A DNA stretch of 64,000 nucleotides, from NCBI GenBank assembly GCA_021234155.1, contig JAJEKV010000262.1, forward strand, positions 250,001 through 314,000, given 5' to 3'. Every line of letters starts with the position of its first letter. The first letter of the stretch is position 1. The notes beneath the pieces were generated by a model. It was given only the letters and a program-made list of their open reading frames with translations. It had not been told where the DNA came from and did not search any database. This document shows positions 23,149 through 35,407 of this stretch, one piece after another. This DNA comes from Isoetes taiwanensis (lineage: Eukaryota; Streptophyta; Lycopodiopsida; Isoetales; Isoetaceae). The position numbers and the translations under genes are program-made.

Positions 23149-25130
23149 GTGTATGTCTTTAAAATTTTACTATGGCCATATAAGACAGGCTCTGCCTCAC
23201 TAGTTCTACTGTATGGAAAGATCCAGACATGGAGAGATACAGACCTGACTGTTTATAGATGTGTACTGCTATTAGATTAATAGTAACTTGATGTTTTTCC
23301 ATAGAATAGGCACTCCCATAGCTAAACTTAACTTCCAATTTCTCCCTAAATAAACTGATCTAGACTACTTGGTATTCTGTTTTATCGTCTTTAAGGTTGC
23401 TTGTTTGCAGTATTTACAATCATTATTTCTATAATGTTCAATATTGCTGCTGTAAACTGTTATGCTTTTAGCTAATTCTATGCTCTAAGCAATTTAGATG
23501 CTGCTTGCATTAGCTCTACTTAATATAAACAGGCAGTTCACCTGTGACCTTATATGATGGGCCTATTCTCATTAATGTATTTGCATGCAAAACGATGTGC
23601 CTAGCTAGCATAGACATGCAATAAGCAAGTCATAATGGAGTAGTTAACTCACATGCTAGGCATTTATCTATGATTGATGCATGATCTTAATGGGACTGTT
23701 TATTATATGATCAGATCTGCTGTTATATGATGAATGACCCTGAAAGCTTGTTTACTAGTTAAATCATGCAAATATATACTTTCATATCTTACATAGTAAT
23801 TATTTCTGACCTGCATTCTCAGATTGGGCTTTGTGGTGAAGGGCCATAAGCCGATTAAGTTCACTGCTTACCTGCTAGTGGCTTTTGCATGTACTAACTT
23901 GCATCTGGTTTCACTGCAGGTAACCGAACTTAATCCTCCACGTTTGCATTTTAAAGTTCAAGCATGTGCAATTGACGTTGTACAAGCAAATTACTCAACA
24001 TATTTGGTGACAGCTTTGGATAAACTATAGAATGTCTAGTATTTTTACTGCTTTATTACCATATGTTTTGGTATTTCTCAAGTTCATAGATGAGCAACAA
24101 GCTGAATAATCTTTTAGCTTCTGATAATGTAGTCATTCCAATGCTCTGTTGAAGTTTATGAGGTAAACTGCTATTTACTAAAGTTGGGCAGAACATGGCG
24201 CAGAAACATAAACATATTCTTATATATTACAGTTTTTTCAACATTATGGCACGGATCCAGGTTATTTTACGTGTCTACTGGTTTGAAATTTCATTAATGT
24301 GCATGATCATGTCAAGAGTAGTTAGCTTTATTGTTTTTAAACTATTTTGCAGTATGATGTCTTAAAACAGTATTCTTATTAACCTGCTATACACTAAGGT
24401 TTTTCCATGACTTAATGCCTTATGCTTAATTTATTTCTTCCTTAAAGCTCTTTTCATTACACCTTAATATGTAGCATTATAACAGGGGTTTTTTTTTCTG
24501 TTTTTGTACTGTTTTCTCTAAGGTTTTAATATGATTTAGTGGTCGTATTCATCCAGGTGTACTAAATAGTATTTCTAGAGTGCACCCTTTTGTTAGCCAT
24601 TGATTTTAGAAAAGGGCAAATCCTGTGGTGGAGGCTTATTTTGTGGTGGGTGTGGATTAGGGCCATAATCGAGGTCTTAGTTTGTAGGGTACGAGCTTTA
24701 AATCCCCTTTCTGAACTTGCTGCGAGATCCATGGAAAGTGAAGAAGAGAGGGAGATGGGGAGGCAAGGGGCCAAGTCGGCAGCGGAACTATTTCTTCGTC
24801 TTTGGGATTCTACGCCTCAATTGCTTGAAGCCTTCTTTCCTTGCCCGCAACCGGCTGGCGGCAACAGTTTTTTTTTTTCCGTTCACCGCCATTAAGTTTT
24901 CGAGGTGGGTTTTACGCCGCACCAAGGTTAGGCACATCTTTGTGTTGATCCGCTTGAGGCTTATAGATCACGCATTGCATTAACTTTCTTTCTTTGTGTT
25001 CTTGAATTGGGTCGTTTTTGCTGTCGGTTTTCAGCATGTTCACACGCATTAGAGCACTTGCTTCTGCTTCATTAAATATGGACAATACCTTGAATTGTGG
25101 ACTTTTTATAAAAGAGACGCTTCGATAACA

Positions 25131-27461
25131 CTAACATACATCCCCGGCAAGTGTCGCATATGCTTCAGCAACAAGTGTGGGAATCTTGACAGTGTTTGGT
25201 AGCTTCTTCTTATTCGAAGGACTCCAAGCGTAGTCGATACTCTCTATCTCAATGCGGTCACTAGCAGTGGTCGGCTTCCATCTCTTCTTCCAACAATTGA
25301 CATAGTTGGCTGGGAACACCTGGTTCCTAACAGGGACAGGCTCCCACCAAGTGACCTGGATAGTCTCGAAGTTGTCTTTCTTATCATCCATTTGGGGTTC
25401 CTCTGTAGCATACCCTAGCCATGTTGGTCACAAGACATCATCAGGGCGCGCCAATACAAACATGCCCTTCTTCAAATCCTTGAAAGGATTGAATTCTGGT
25501 ACGGGCTTATCCTTCAATGGACCAACATAAGCAGGAGTGATGGTGGTTGCAATTGGCTCCACTACAGCCACCACATCAGGTACGTCAAGTCTATCCTGCC
25601 TAGTGCGCGGCCAAAAGTCCTCGTAAGGACCTTCCACGTTGGTGATGTTACCCAGATGCTCCAATAGTCCCATCCAATATTCAATTGTCGCCGTAAATTG
25701 TGCTGTATATTTGGCCGTCTCTGGTGTGCCCTTCTTGTTCGTCGAGCATGCAACCCAATGGAGGATATGCTTATGGATCTTGTTTGAGCTGACCAATGTC
25801 TTTCAACCGAGAGCTCTTAGGTGCTAGCATCTTGGATTTCCAGATGGCATTAGGGGTTTTCCATCCTCTCCTTCTTTCCACATTCTTATTCCACCCGGTA
25901 GCCAATCCACGAGCGTAGGGGCCGAGACTTATGGTACATGACGGGCCAGTCACCATTCATAGCAAAACATAAAGGTCGAGGTCTGTCAATCTATCTTCCC
26001 CATCGGGATATACCCTTCTATGAAACCCTTCCAACGGAACCTTATGAACAAGATATGGTAATCGGCTTGTTGAGATTGCACGTATGAAATTCATACAACA
26101 ACTTCGGGCATGGTTAGCACCGGCTTTCCTCAAGGTAGATGAAAAATTACCAAACATAGCATCTATATCATCATGTGTATGGCCCGGCATCATAAAACCT
26201 AACTCAATCTCCTCGAAAACACCCAGATATACAAGGTATGAAAGATATGAGAATATATACCTATTTTTGTTTTGTCAGGATGCATTGTCTAGTTGCAACA
26301 TCAATTTGCGAGGGAGGCGCTTCAATGAGGGTCCCTCAGGGTTGAGGGATGGCAAGCGGGGATGCTCTTCCGCACAGCGACAACTTGGATGCTATCGCGA
26401 TGAGTGTCGTAAGGCCCCTTGCCTTGTCGAGAACCGAAGGATCGGTGTGCAAGATGGCCTCCTGCAAACTCATTAGACAGCTCCAACCTTTTCAGAATAC
26501 TATTCAAGGAACCTATGTGGAAGTTGGAGTCGTCGACGACGCATCCAAAGCAAAATTTCCATAGCACCCTCTCCCATGGCCGTGGGTAAGTGCACACCGC
26601 CAACGAAGTCTTTAGCTTATCTAGTCTCCAAAGAGACTTCACCGAATCGAACAACTTTGGAATCATAGTCTTTGCCCGATCCATTTTGTCGTGAATGATA
26701 CATACATAGTCTCGAGGATGCACGTGGGATAACGATCTCCATGACCATCTTGGGGTGCGACATGATTGCTGCTCTAGTCGATGTGCCCTTCTCTGATCAT
26801 GCAATATTCTCCTTTCAGCCTCATCCTTAGTCTTCAACGACCGTGCGGATAACCTGCATAAGTGTCACACTTGGAGAATGCATTCTTCTTAGCAATCTTG
26901 GCGTCCTTGAAGCTCACGTCTCCCGCCCTATGAAATCCTCGGCGGAGATACCGTCTTGACTGTGAGTGCCATCACTTCAGCGTTGACCTCTTCGAGAATG
27001 CATGTCTTCGTAAACATAGCAGGCAACTTCCTCACGTTTTCTCTAATCCCATCATCATTCCTCCTGCTACGGTGAGGTAAGGATTCACAATTTTCCTTCA
27101 CAAACATGGAAAAAACAGCCCTCGAGGTCAAGGTCGCCGCGACATGCTTTCATCGTGCACTGAATTGCCATGCTTTCACCTTTCGAGCACGGAGCGAATT
27201 ACGCCTTCCACTTGAGATACCGGACTTTGAAATCCCAAGACCAAGGTACCAAGCTCTCTCACAGACACTGACGCCTTGCAAGACTAGCCGATGCACCCTT
27301 TTACCCTTCAGATTGTTCCCTAACATATCATATACAAAAGTGGTCCTGTCACTCGATTTCATGGCGAAGAAATCCTTTCGGATGTTTATAGCTTGATCCC
27401 TACTGAATTTCTCACAACATCTCTGTTTACAACACATGGTCTTCCTATATCTCAAGATGGC
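25131..27461 (-). pseudogene. DUF7869-type transposase-like gene, broken
   Basis: The minus-strand order of conserved pieces fits this family. First comes a cysteine-rich domain: CCKQRCCEKFSRDQ, FVYDMLGN, VCERAWYLGLGISKS (27455-27150). Next is a basic linker ending NCESLPHRSRRNDDGIREN. Then comes DYVCIIHDKMDRAKTMIPKLF (near 26690), followed by the hallmark GHTHDDIDAMFG (near 26180). The C-terminal part has VTWWEPVPV and a helical tail (25391-25131). DUF7869 proteins are widespread, transposon-like and of unknown chemistry. The frame is interrupted several times, so this is a pseudogene or a badly assembled gene; some breaks could be introns. A second copy of the cysteine-rich exon is at 53911-54430 on the plus strand. 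Confidence 0.68.
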
Positions 27462-27666
27462 TTCATTGGTTGTTAGCCGATCTATCTTTGGAGGCTTTGA
27501 TGCTTTCTTTGGCTGACGAGAATGGAAGGTGTATTTTGCGCTTCTCAGTCTAGCGGATGCTTCTCAAGCTCAGAGCTCCCAGGCCGGATGTGGTGTCATG
27601 TTGTTCCCTTTGCGGTGCTGCACTTAAAATTTCGATACCTTCACCCCACAAACCCTAACTAGATCA

Positions 27667-28300
27667 TTATTCCACCTCAAAAGCATGCCCGCTTTTAGGT
27701 ATTGTCAAACATGCGACAGGAAGTTCACCTCGTCGGGAGGGGAAAGCCTTGATAATGAACACTCCTACGGTCTTCATACCCAAGAACTGGTCACATACTG
27801 CATCGTCTAGACCAGTGAAGGATATAAATCCCTTCGCTGCAGGGATGGCAGCACAAGAGTGATAAATTTCGCAGTCAGTCTCCAATAGTGTGTACCTAGT
27901 TAGCGATATAGTGTCTGTCTTGCTTCCCACTCGTTGTCTTTTGGATGCTGATGGCACGTCCACGACATTGGAGTCCTGAACATCACTTTCCCTCCAGAGA
28001 ATGAAGGAACCCAGCGCCTCACCTAAGGTTCTTGCATCTGGAGTAGGCTAACAGAGAACATGATGGCCCTCAAACACAGCTAGAACACCAACACTAACAA
28101 GTCCATTTGGGATGTCTTTGAAGTGGCATCTCTCCATGGCTCCTATGGCTCCTTTGGCAAAATCCGCCGGACCGTCTTTGAATAGGTACACCTCCACACA
28201 AAAGAAGAAATGATTTCGTTGATCCATAAAAGTTTTTAGCAGTTGGCCCTTACCAGGTGAAATTGGATGACCGCCCAATTTGCTTCTTTTTGTAATGGTT
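27667..28300 (-). pseudogene. Unknown domain protein, copy 2, upstream of the DUF7869-type gene
   Basis: Frames 28278-28048 (containing MERCHFKDIPNG) and 27963-27667 (SASKRQRV, RYTLLETDCEIYHSCA, GFISFTGLDDAVCDQ, GMKTVGVFII) are homologous to the plus-strand gene at 22307-22985. A GSFILWRES segment joins them in another frame near 28000. A basic SKRQRV-like stretch may be a nuclear signal. It ends in a stop at 27667, about 200 bases before the DUF7869-type cysteine-rich exon. The two could be parts of one gene or neighbours in one mobile unit. Function unknown. Confidence 0.55.
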
Positions 28301-28811
28301 CTTGGGAGGTGAAATTGGGCACCCGCCCAATTTCCTCCCTGTTGTAATCAGAAAGACTAACTATGTATCATTTATGAAAGCACCCTGTGATGGCAAATTG
28401 GGCGGGCGCCCAATTTCACCTCCTTAAGACTACCGCAAGAGGGTTGAAATTGGCGCCCAATTTGCTAGAAAAGGCGCAGCGGGTAGCAAATTGGGGTGTC
28501 AATTTCACCTCTTAAGACTTAAGAGGGAGGGAAATTGAGCTGGCCCAATTTCACCTAAGGAACACCGCAAATGCAATTTTGTTCGGTATTCCTTGCAGTG
28601 AAATTGCCTAATTCCTCCCCCTGCGATGGTCCTAAGTTGAAATTGGGCACCACCAATTTGCCAATGCAATCTTTCTAGCGAGTGAAATTTGCCCAATTTC
28701 CTCCCTCTTCTTGGTGGTCTTAGGAGGTGAGGTGGCGCCGCCCAATTTGCACTGATGCTTGATCTTTCTTAATAGGTGCTTTCATAAATGAGACATAGTT
28801 AGTCTTTCTAT
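28256..28811. repeat. Foldback element made of AAATTGGGC palindromes
   Basis: The 35 bases at 28350-28384 are the reverse complement of 28775-28809 with one mismatch. The similarity continues inward over most of the 460-base interval with centre near 28580, passing through paired CACCTCCTTAAGAC-type and AAATTGGGC-type words. Several AAATTGGGC/GCCCAATTT palindromes lie within and just left of the arms. It looks like a foldback or MITE-like structure whose transcript would form a long hairpin. 28812-29289 holds another small inverted repeat (TATGTATGGG / CCCATACATA, 28809-28836) and otherwise nothing that I recognise. Confidence 0.7.
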
Positions 28812-29319
28812 GTATGGGTCTATCTGCCCATACATAGTTGCCTATGAATCAAACTACCCTACTTGGCCCTGCACATCTACCTGGGTATGAAATCGATTTG
28901 CTAACCTAGCTGGAATAAAATATGGCCATTCGCATCTACCTGGGGTGTCTAATTGGGTTGTAACCAGGACAGCTTCCATGCTACCCAAAATAGAATGTAG
29001 GCTACGTCAGTTATGTTGGGGGGACCGGACATACATCTCAAATCTTCTATTTATTTCTCAAATCTCATCAATAATGTTCTATACCAATCTCAAATCTCAT
29101 CAATAATGTTCTATACCAATCCAGGCATCTTAAAATCCCCGCATGCAACCTTCAGTGGCAAATAATAAACGTAAAACCGAAAGAAAATTACCTTTGGTGA
29201 ATGACGCCATCCCATTTGGAGAAGTAGCCGCCAAAAATGTGGGAGAACGAAAAACTTAGCGCTCTAAAAAGTGTGAGAGTATTTCAAAGTTCAATTCTCT
29301 AACTAAACTTTGATTGGGT

Positions 29320-29535
29320 GGGTGGGCGTAATATATATTCAAATTCAAATTGGTAGGGATGGGCCCGTGATTTCAAATCAAATTGTGGCCAGGCGGGCCG
29401 TGATTTGAAATTTAAATTAGGGGGCGGGCCCGTATTCTTTAATTCAAATTGGGACCAGGCGGGCCGTATTTTGAAATTCAAATTAGGGCGGGTGGGCCCG
29501 TATTTCTAAATTCAAATTGGCGGTGGTGGGCGGGC
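29320..29535. repeat. Degenerate tandem repeat, GGGCCCGT plus AAATTCAAATT
   Basis: Four to five units of about 55-60 bases alternate a GC-rich word (GGCGGGCCCGT) with an AT-rich word (TTGAAATTCAAATT). Copies differ by small indels. It lies just upstream of a TATA box and the start of the duplicated unit, so it could act as a promoter-proximal repeat. Confidence 0.6.
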
Positions 29536-29583
29536 ATTTAATGTTTACGTCATTTAAAGTCTCTTTTTATTGTTATTTCTTTT

Positions 29584-29600
29584 GGTCTATATATAGTTCA
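29584..29600 (+). promoter_or_regulatory. Possible TATA box
   Basis: The sequence GTCTATATATAGTTC stands out in a gene-poor stretch about 260 bases before the duplicated unit begins. If used, transcription would start near 29620 and run into unit 1. The duplication boundary (29845) leaves this motif outside, so unit 2 has no copy of it. This is inference from position and motif only. Confidence 0.35.
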
Positions 29601-30189
29601 AACGGTCTATTTTTAAGACACTTCATTTGCATGGCTGCCACTTGTCATTCAGCTGTTCAATCTCATCACCCATTCCTAACCGCTTGCTCCTTCATTTGAG
29701 ATTCTTGCTGCCATAACGACTTCAGAGTGATTGCGCCTTCGCCTGTCGACTTGAGAGTGATTCACGCTGCGTCTATCGTCGTTTGTGATTGCGCCAGGTT
29801 TCGATTCTTCTAAGCGCTGACCCTGAGCTTCCAGGCCCCACTGGTTTCATGGAAAAACGACCCTTGAAGGAAGCAAAAGGTAGTGCTTTTATGTTTAAGT
29901 TTAGTTTATTATATTACTGCATTTGATCCAGCCACTGGCCATAAGCAGTCCACCCTAAATGACATTCTCAGCTATGCTTGTTTTGGTTTCTATGCCAGTT
30001 TTGGTTTCTATGCTTGTAAACCTTCTGGCGCGCGGGCCTGGCCTCTTAGTTGTGACTTAGTACATCAGGAGCTGTGTCCTCTGCACCAAATAACCCTCTA
30101 CATCCACACACCCTCTGCTTCCATGCTTATAAACCTACTCACGGGTGTCAAACCGGTCGATGCGGCGATGCATGGTCTTTGCTTGCTAA

Positions 30190-31090
30190 CCTCCTGCAGT
30201 GTGCAAATTGGCGCCCAATTTGTCTTCTCTTGCCTCTGTTGCTTCAGCCAATCCTCCCCTAGGGTGCCAAATCGGGCGGGCGCCCAATTTGGAACCCTCT
30301 GGCCCATCTGTGCTTGCTAACCTCCTTCTTTCACGGCAAATTGGTGGGCGCCCAATTTGTCTTCTCTTACCTCTGTTGCTTGCCAATCCTCCCCTAGGGT
30401 GCCAAATCGGTGGGCGCCCAATTTGGAACCCCTCGCCCATCTGTGCTTGCTAACCTCCTCTGCTTTCGGCAAATTGGGTGGGCACGAATTTGTCTTCTCT
30501 TGCCTCTGTTCCTCCGGCCAATCCTCCCTAGGGTGCCAAATTGGTGAGCCCAATTTGGCACCCTCAGCTTCCTATCTGTGCTTGCTAACCTCCTGCCTGC
30601 GGCAAATTGGCGCCCGAATTTGTCTTCTCTTACCCTCTGTTCCTCCGGCCAATCCTCCCTAGGGTGCCAAATTGGGCTGGCCCATCTGTCTTGCTAACCT
30701 CCTGCTGCTCACGGCAAATTGAGGCCCAATTTGTCTTCTCTACCTCTGTTCCTCGGCCAATCCTCCCTAGGGTGCCAAATTGGGTGCGCCCAATTTGGCA
30801 CCCTCTAACCATTGTGCTTGCTAACCTCCTCTGCTCACGGCAAATTGTTGAGGCCCAATTTGTCTTCTCTTGCCTCTGTTCCTCGGCCAATCCTCCCTAG
30901 GGTGCCAAATTGGCGAGGCGCCCAATTTGGCACCCTCGGCCCATCCTCTGTGCTTGCTAACCTCCTCTGCTGCGGCAAATTGGGTGGGCTTAATTTGTCT
31001 TCTCTTGCCTCTGTTCCTCTTGCCTCTTCTTTCCTCTGTTCACGCATGCAAACCTCTTCTTGGGTGGCAAATCGAGGACGGGCCTTAATT
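30190..31090. repeat. Palindrome array, unit 1 (about 6 copies of a ~130-bp repeat)
   Basis: Each repeat has the order GTGCTTGCTAACCTCC, a first palindrome around GCAAATTGGGC, TTGTCTTCTCTTGCCTCTG, CCAATCCTCCCTAGGG, then a second palindrome. In its best copies the second palindrome has 18-base arms (AGGGTGCCAAATTGGGCG and its reverse complement around two bases). The CCAATCCTCCC marker occurs at about 30249, 30389, 30521, 30650, 30761 and 30889. The palindrome centres are the most variable part. Frames on both strands through the array are artefacts of the repeat. Confidence 0.85.
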
Positions 31091-31201
31091 TGACACCCTC
31101 TGCCTGTTCTTGCCTTTAAAAACCCTTACATTTCTCCCTACCTTGTTTCAATGCTTGCATACACTACTAATGGGATTAATGAATGATGTTATGCAGCACC
31201 C

Positions 31202-32803
31202 ATGGCGAGAACTAAACAAAGCCGCGTGTACTGAGGCTGGCCCTCCGTTAGTACGAGGCATTTGCTGCGGCAAAGGAAAGCAGGGCGGGCATTCAGTTCA
31301 ATGGTATTGAAGTCGTCCCGAGCTAATGACTAATGTAGCCGACAAGTTCTCATGGTGCATAGAGGTAGGCCCAATCCACCGGCTCAAGCTCAAATCATCT
31401 CAAGGATCCGTTCTTGTACTTTCTTTGGCAGGGAGTCGGAGGACCTGAGAATCTTTGGTATCATAATTGACATATTTGTGAGAGCTCACGAGGTTGAGGG
31501 CGAGATAGATCTTGTCGTGGAAGGCGTGCTTGATAAGTCATTCGGGGATACAGGTTACCCTTTGAGACTTCACGATCCTCGGCTAATGCATGCAAGCATC
31601 ACGTAGGCTCCACATTGATGTCGAGTCAAATTTTGGGTTCCGCTTCTTCAAAAGCCTTGAAAGATCCGGACTCACCAAGCGGGGAGACATTATAGATGGG
31701 TTTAACACGGTGAGGCGGTGCATACTAGATCATAAAAGTAATCGATCAAAGGCCCTTTACCACGAATATCATGGGAAGAACCAACCAAAGGTCTATGACA
31801 CGCCTTGGTTGAGGTCACGCGTTATGGAGTTCCTAGGAAGAATGACGGACCAAAGGGCACAGAGAAGCCAACATCTGTGTCCTCAGAAAAAAAGACTGTT
31901 CCTAAAATGAAAAGATCAGAAACAACAACGAGCAAATTGCTTCTTGGTGGTATGCGAAGAACATCATGTAGCCCGGACCCAAGCGTTCCATCCGGGGAGG
32001 TATCCGGCAGTTCCCCTTTAAACGCAAAGCAAGAAAAAAAATTAAACGCGGCGATAGCTTCCTCGTCGAAGAAAAGAAGAGATTCGACTCCTCCATCTAC
32101 GTCAGGTGGATCCGATGGGGGGAGTTTGACAGGGACAGGCTCAGAGGAAGATGACAGGCAAATTGTTAAGTGCTCGACATCTGGCGGGGCCTTGATCCAG
32201 GAAAGCAGACGTGAGCTGTCACAAAGTGCATTGATCAACATTAAGCACATGGAAAGGATCTATCCTCTTGGAATTGATTTCGAAATAGAGGTGGATATAT
32301 TTAAAATGCATCAAGCACCTGCAAATATGACCTGCAGGGTCATCAGTCCTGAACATGTAGATACACTCTACGAATCATTTGTTAATGTCCAGATGCATCC
32401 ACCGTGTGCGGATGTTGTACCCTTTGATCCAGACACTGGACGTGCACTGAAGTGGAAGAAGGCCGGCGATTTGGAAAATGCAGAGTTCTGGATTGTAAAT
32501 GGAAATCACACAACTGCAGTTGCCCAAATTCTTGTTAATCAGGCCCTCGAATGGCCACCAGAAAGGGCTCATCTGAAAGATCTCATCTTTTTCTTCTATG
32601 CTAAAAGAAAATGTCGCGTGCTGGCTGGGAACCTCACTCCTACAGAATATGTGAAGGTTAGCCAGGAGAGCAACGATATCACAAAGAATACCATCCATCA
32701 GGATGTTTACTTCGAGCAAATACAGCAGCTAAGGAATCAATGGGCAATCTATGGAAAGCCGAAGAAGGGAAAGCGTGGACTATCCCAAGATAGCGCATAT
32801 TCA
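31202..32803 (+). pseudogene. ParB-like protein gene, unit 1, first coding exon
   Basis: An ATG (31202, context CACCCATGG) follows an acceptor-like TTATGCAG. The first residues are MARTKQ, as in the histone H3 tail; the frame then breaks. Open frame 31805-32818 gives a Ser/Lys/Arg-rich linker with a nuclear-signal-like SSSKKRRDS, then a domain with LSQSALINIKHMERIYPL, VISPEHVDTLYESFVN, FWIVNGNHTTAVAQILV and LTPTEYVKVSQESND. The pattern 'position statement, then NGNHTTA' resembles the ParB/sulfiredoxin fold, in which a [DN]GxHR motif binds nucleotide. Unit 2 has the intact N-terminal frame where this copy is broken, and this copy has the intact ParB-like frame where unit 2 is broken. The exon ends at donor TCA|GTAAGT (32803). 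Confidence 0.6.
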
Positions 32804-33210
32804 GTAAGTCAGTTCTAATTGTTTTTGTAGTTTTTTTTTCTCATCAAATTGGGCGGACGCCCAATTTGGGACGCCCTCATGTGTATATGCATGTCCTCCT
32901 TCTGCATTCACCCTGAAATTGGACCCCCTTGGCCATCAAATTGGGCGGGCACCCCATTTGAGAGGGCTCCTTGTGCATTCCCCCTGTTTACTTGCGTCAA
33001 CCATTTGAGAGGCTACTTGTGCACTCACATACATAAATTGCACCCCCTTGGCCATCAAATTGGGCGGGCGCCCAATTTGAGAGCCCTCCTTGTGCACTCA
33101 CCCTGTTAAATTGCACCCCCTTGGCCCCATGTGCATCTCATGTTAGCTTGTGCATTTCTCAATTTTGAGAGCATATATTTCAAAAATGTTGAGTTTACTA
33201 TGCTGTGCAG
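32804..33210 (+). other. Intron carrying AAATTGGGC palindromes, unit 1
   Basis: Donor GTAAGTCAG begins at 32804 and acceptor CTATGCTGTGCAG ends at 33210. The frames on either side join in phase (...DSAYS-DWLAIAK...). Three CAAATTGGGC/GCCCAATTTG palindromes lie within the 407 bases, each preceded by CCCTTGGCCAT or a similar word. Unit 2 has about six in the same intron. Confidence 0.7.
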
Positions 33211-35266
33211 GATTGGCTCGCTATAGCGAAACAGACATTGAAGAAACTTAGCATGCGAGATTACGATTACTTCATGTACTTGGATGACGAAACTTGGAAT
33301 ATGTGCCTACAAGTGGCTCAGTTGTTCTATGAAGACCAACTAAAAGATGAATTGGGTGAGACGATAGTGGTTAAGGACCGGCTGAGAATGTTCACGAATA
33401 ACAAGTGCAGACGGATTTGCAAAGACTATTAACAGAGATCATGACAGGCACCACTTACATCAAGACCACCAAAAATTACACGGGTAGGCGTGTCATGAAA
33501 ATCCGTGCGGGAGAACTGAAGAAGATTGGCACTGTCGAGCGTGCACTCCTTAAGTAACTGAAAGATGTAAAGAAGGTCAAAGTTGAAAACATGGCAGATT
33601 TGAGGAAGATTCATCCCATATTCACGGAAAATTTGATGTTAATGTTCGCTAATAGTGTAGGTGAATGGGTTGATAGCCGCAAGGAGGCAGAGAAGCTCAA
33701 CCTTCCAAAGGCTCTTATCCTTAAGGTTGATGAGTATCTCTTGCGGACCCGGTGGAAGAGGGATCTAAATCGTTCAAATGCTACCGTGTGGAGTCCTCCA
33801 GGGGATGTCAGTTGATGTGGTCAATACCTACGCTTTCGGTTTTATCGGATGTGATTTCAGATATATCAGGAAATGGAGCAAGGAGGATTACCGAAGTTCT
33901 GGACCGGATTAGTGTGCTAGCGGATCGGCAACTATATTGGATCACGATCTTTATCACCCGGATCGTTTGAGTGAATGCTTGTCGCCATGAAGACTATAGG
34001 CGGAGGTAGTCGGTGTATGGGTGGGAGCATACCAGATCCTAAAAGAAAACCCTTCCTCGCGTCAGCGAGCTCGCGCACTCTTGTTACGGTAATGTATGTG
34101 GCCGAGACCAAGCAAACCGCCCTCGCTATGAATGACCTTGAATATATGCTTCAACGACACGGACCATCCTCAAGAGTATTCAAGTTTTAAGTAGCACTTG
34201 AAAGAAGCGGAGGACATAGAGAAGAACCTCCCCGATCATGAGTGCGCTTGACCGGTAACATGATTTTTAACTTGTGTCTCTGTTCATTTCTTTTCAATAC
34301 CACCTATAACGATTGTCTACTTTCTTTCAAAGATCTTGGTTGTATCGACCTTGGGGTGACAAGAGTGTGGTAGGAGGCGGGGGTGCTCTTTTGCCACATC
34401 AATTAGATTGCAGGACATGCACGTACCTAGTGCGGAATTTATGCTTGAGGGTTGCAGTGTACTTGACTTCTTCTCCGGAGGAGCCTTTAGCCCGATGTTG
34501 TGTGTGTGAAGGGTATAAATCCTTTGCATTTGAAATTGATGAGAATATACTGACTTAAACTTGTTCAGATATTTGATCAACTTCGGCGTTATCTTTGGAC
34601 GAAAAGAAATCGAGAGCCCGTGCATTGCAAAAGAGAGCTGAGGGAAAAAAAGAAAGCAGGCGGCTCCAATGTACCTATAGTAGCGACCACTCCTCCACCT
34701 CCTTGTCCATTCCCTGGCCTGCACAAACGGTGCAAGAGTTGCAATCCACTCTTCGGATGTCTAAGGATTCTCTCACGGACCATTTAAGAAAGTTTGCAGG
34801 TTTTGGAGCAAAGGACATGTCTTTCTTTAGAAAGAAGAAGGATAACATCAATGCTTTGGCAGGCACTACACTAGTGTCCACCCAAGATGTGATCGAGGGT
34901 AGCTCGAAGTTTACGCAGCTACTCCTCAAGGATCAAGACCCTTCTGTTGTCTTGGAGACACAAGAAGCTCAAGCTGTGGACCCGCTACCATCAGAGCAAG
35001 AAAAGGATGTCGAAATTGAGGAGGATGAGGATAGAGAGAGGGAGGACGAGGAAGATGAGAAGGAGGACGAGAAAGGTGAGAAGGAGAATGATGTTGAAAT
35101 GGAAATTGAGAAGGATGCTCCTGACGCTACACTAACCTCTGAAGAATTCCCGCCTGGATGGAACTCCTTACAAGCGGCACGAAGGCGGGGGAGGAAAGCT
35201 AAGTCTGCTCACACAACCACGCCGGTATGGGTTGGACCCTTAGGCACAAGGAGTATGTTTTGCTAG
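33211..35266 (+). pseudogene. Methyltransferase-like C-terminal exons, unit 1
   Basis: Frames from DWLAIAKQTLKKLSM onward continue with breaks through KNYTGRRVMKIRAGELKK and VDVVNTYAFGFIGCDF. An intron probably lies near 34256-34331, followed by WLYRPWGDKSVVGGGGALLPHQLD. The key stretch is AEFMLEGCSVLDFFSGGAFS followed after a short break by CEGYKSFAFEIDEN. This matches the order and wording of motif I (D-x-F-x-G-x-x) and the acidic motif II of beta-class N6/N4 DNA methyltransferases, where motif I follows the catalytic motif. No convincing [DNS]PP[YFW] is seen at VDVVNT; it is lost, altered or misread. The gene ends with a coiled, very acidic tail (EEDEDREREDEEDEKED) and a stop at 35266. Confidence 0.5.
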
Positions 35267-35407
35267 CAGGGGGTGCAAATTGGTGGCGCCCAATTTTGCA
35301 TCTCGATACTCGAATGTATATGTCTTTAGAGTGAGCACGGGGGTGCAAATTGGCCAGGCCAATTTCCTTAATCGCTACTCACCTTGTGATATGTTTTTAT
35401 AATGAAA
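35267..35407. repeat. 3' flank of unit 1 gene with two palindrome copies
   Basis: Two GGGGTGCAAATTGG...CCAATTT palindromes follow the stop codon, as they do in unit 2 (46425-46515). The segment ends in TTTTTATAATGAAA, the Helitron insertion point. Confidence 0.6.

Noticed and set aside
30098-31093. Frames rich in NWA/GCQIG words across the palindrome arrays
   Set aside because: They are translations of the repeated palindrome and its linker and occur on both strands alike.
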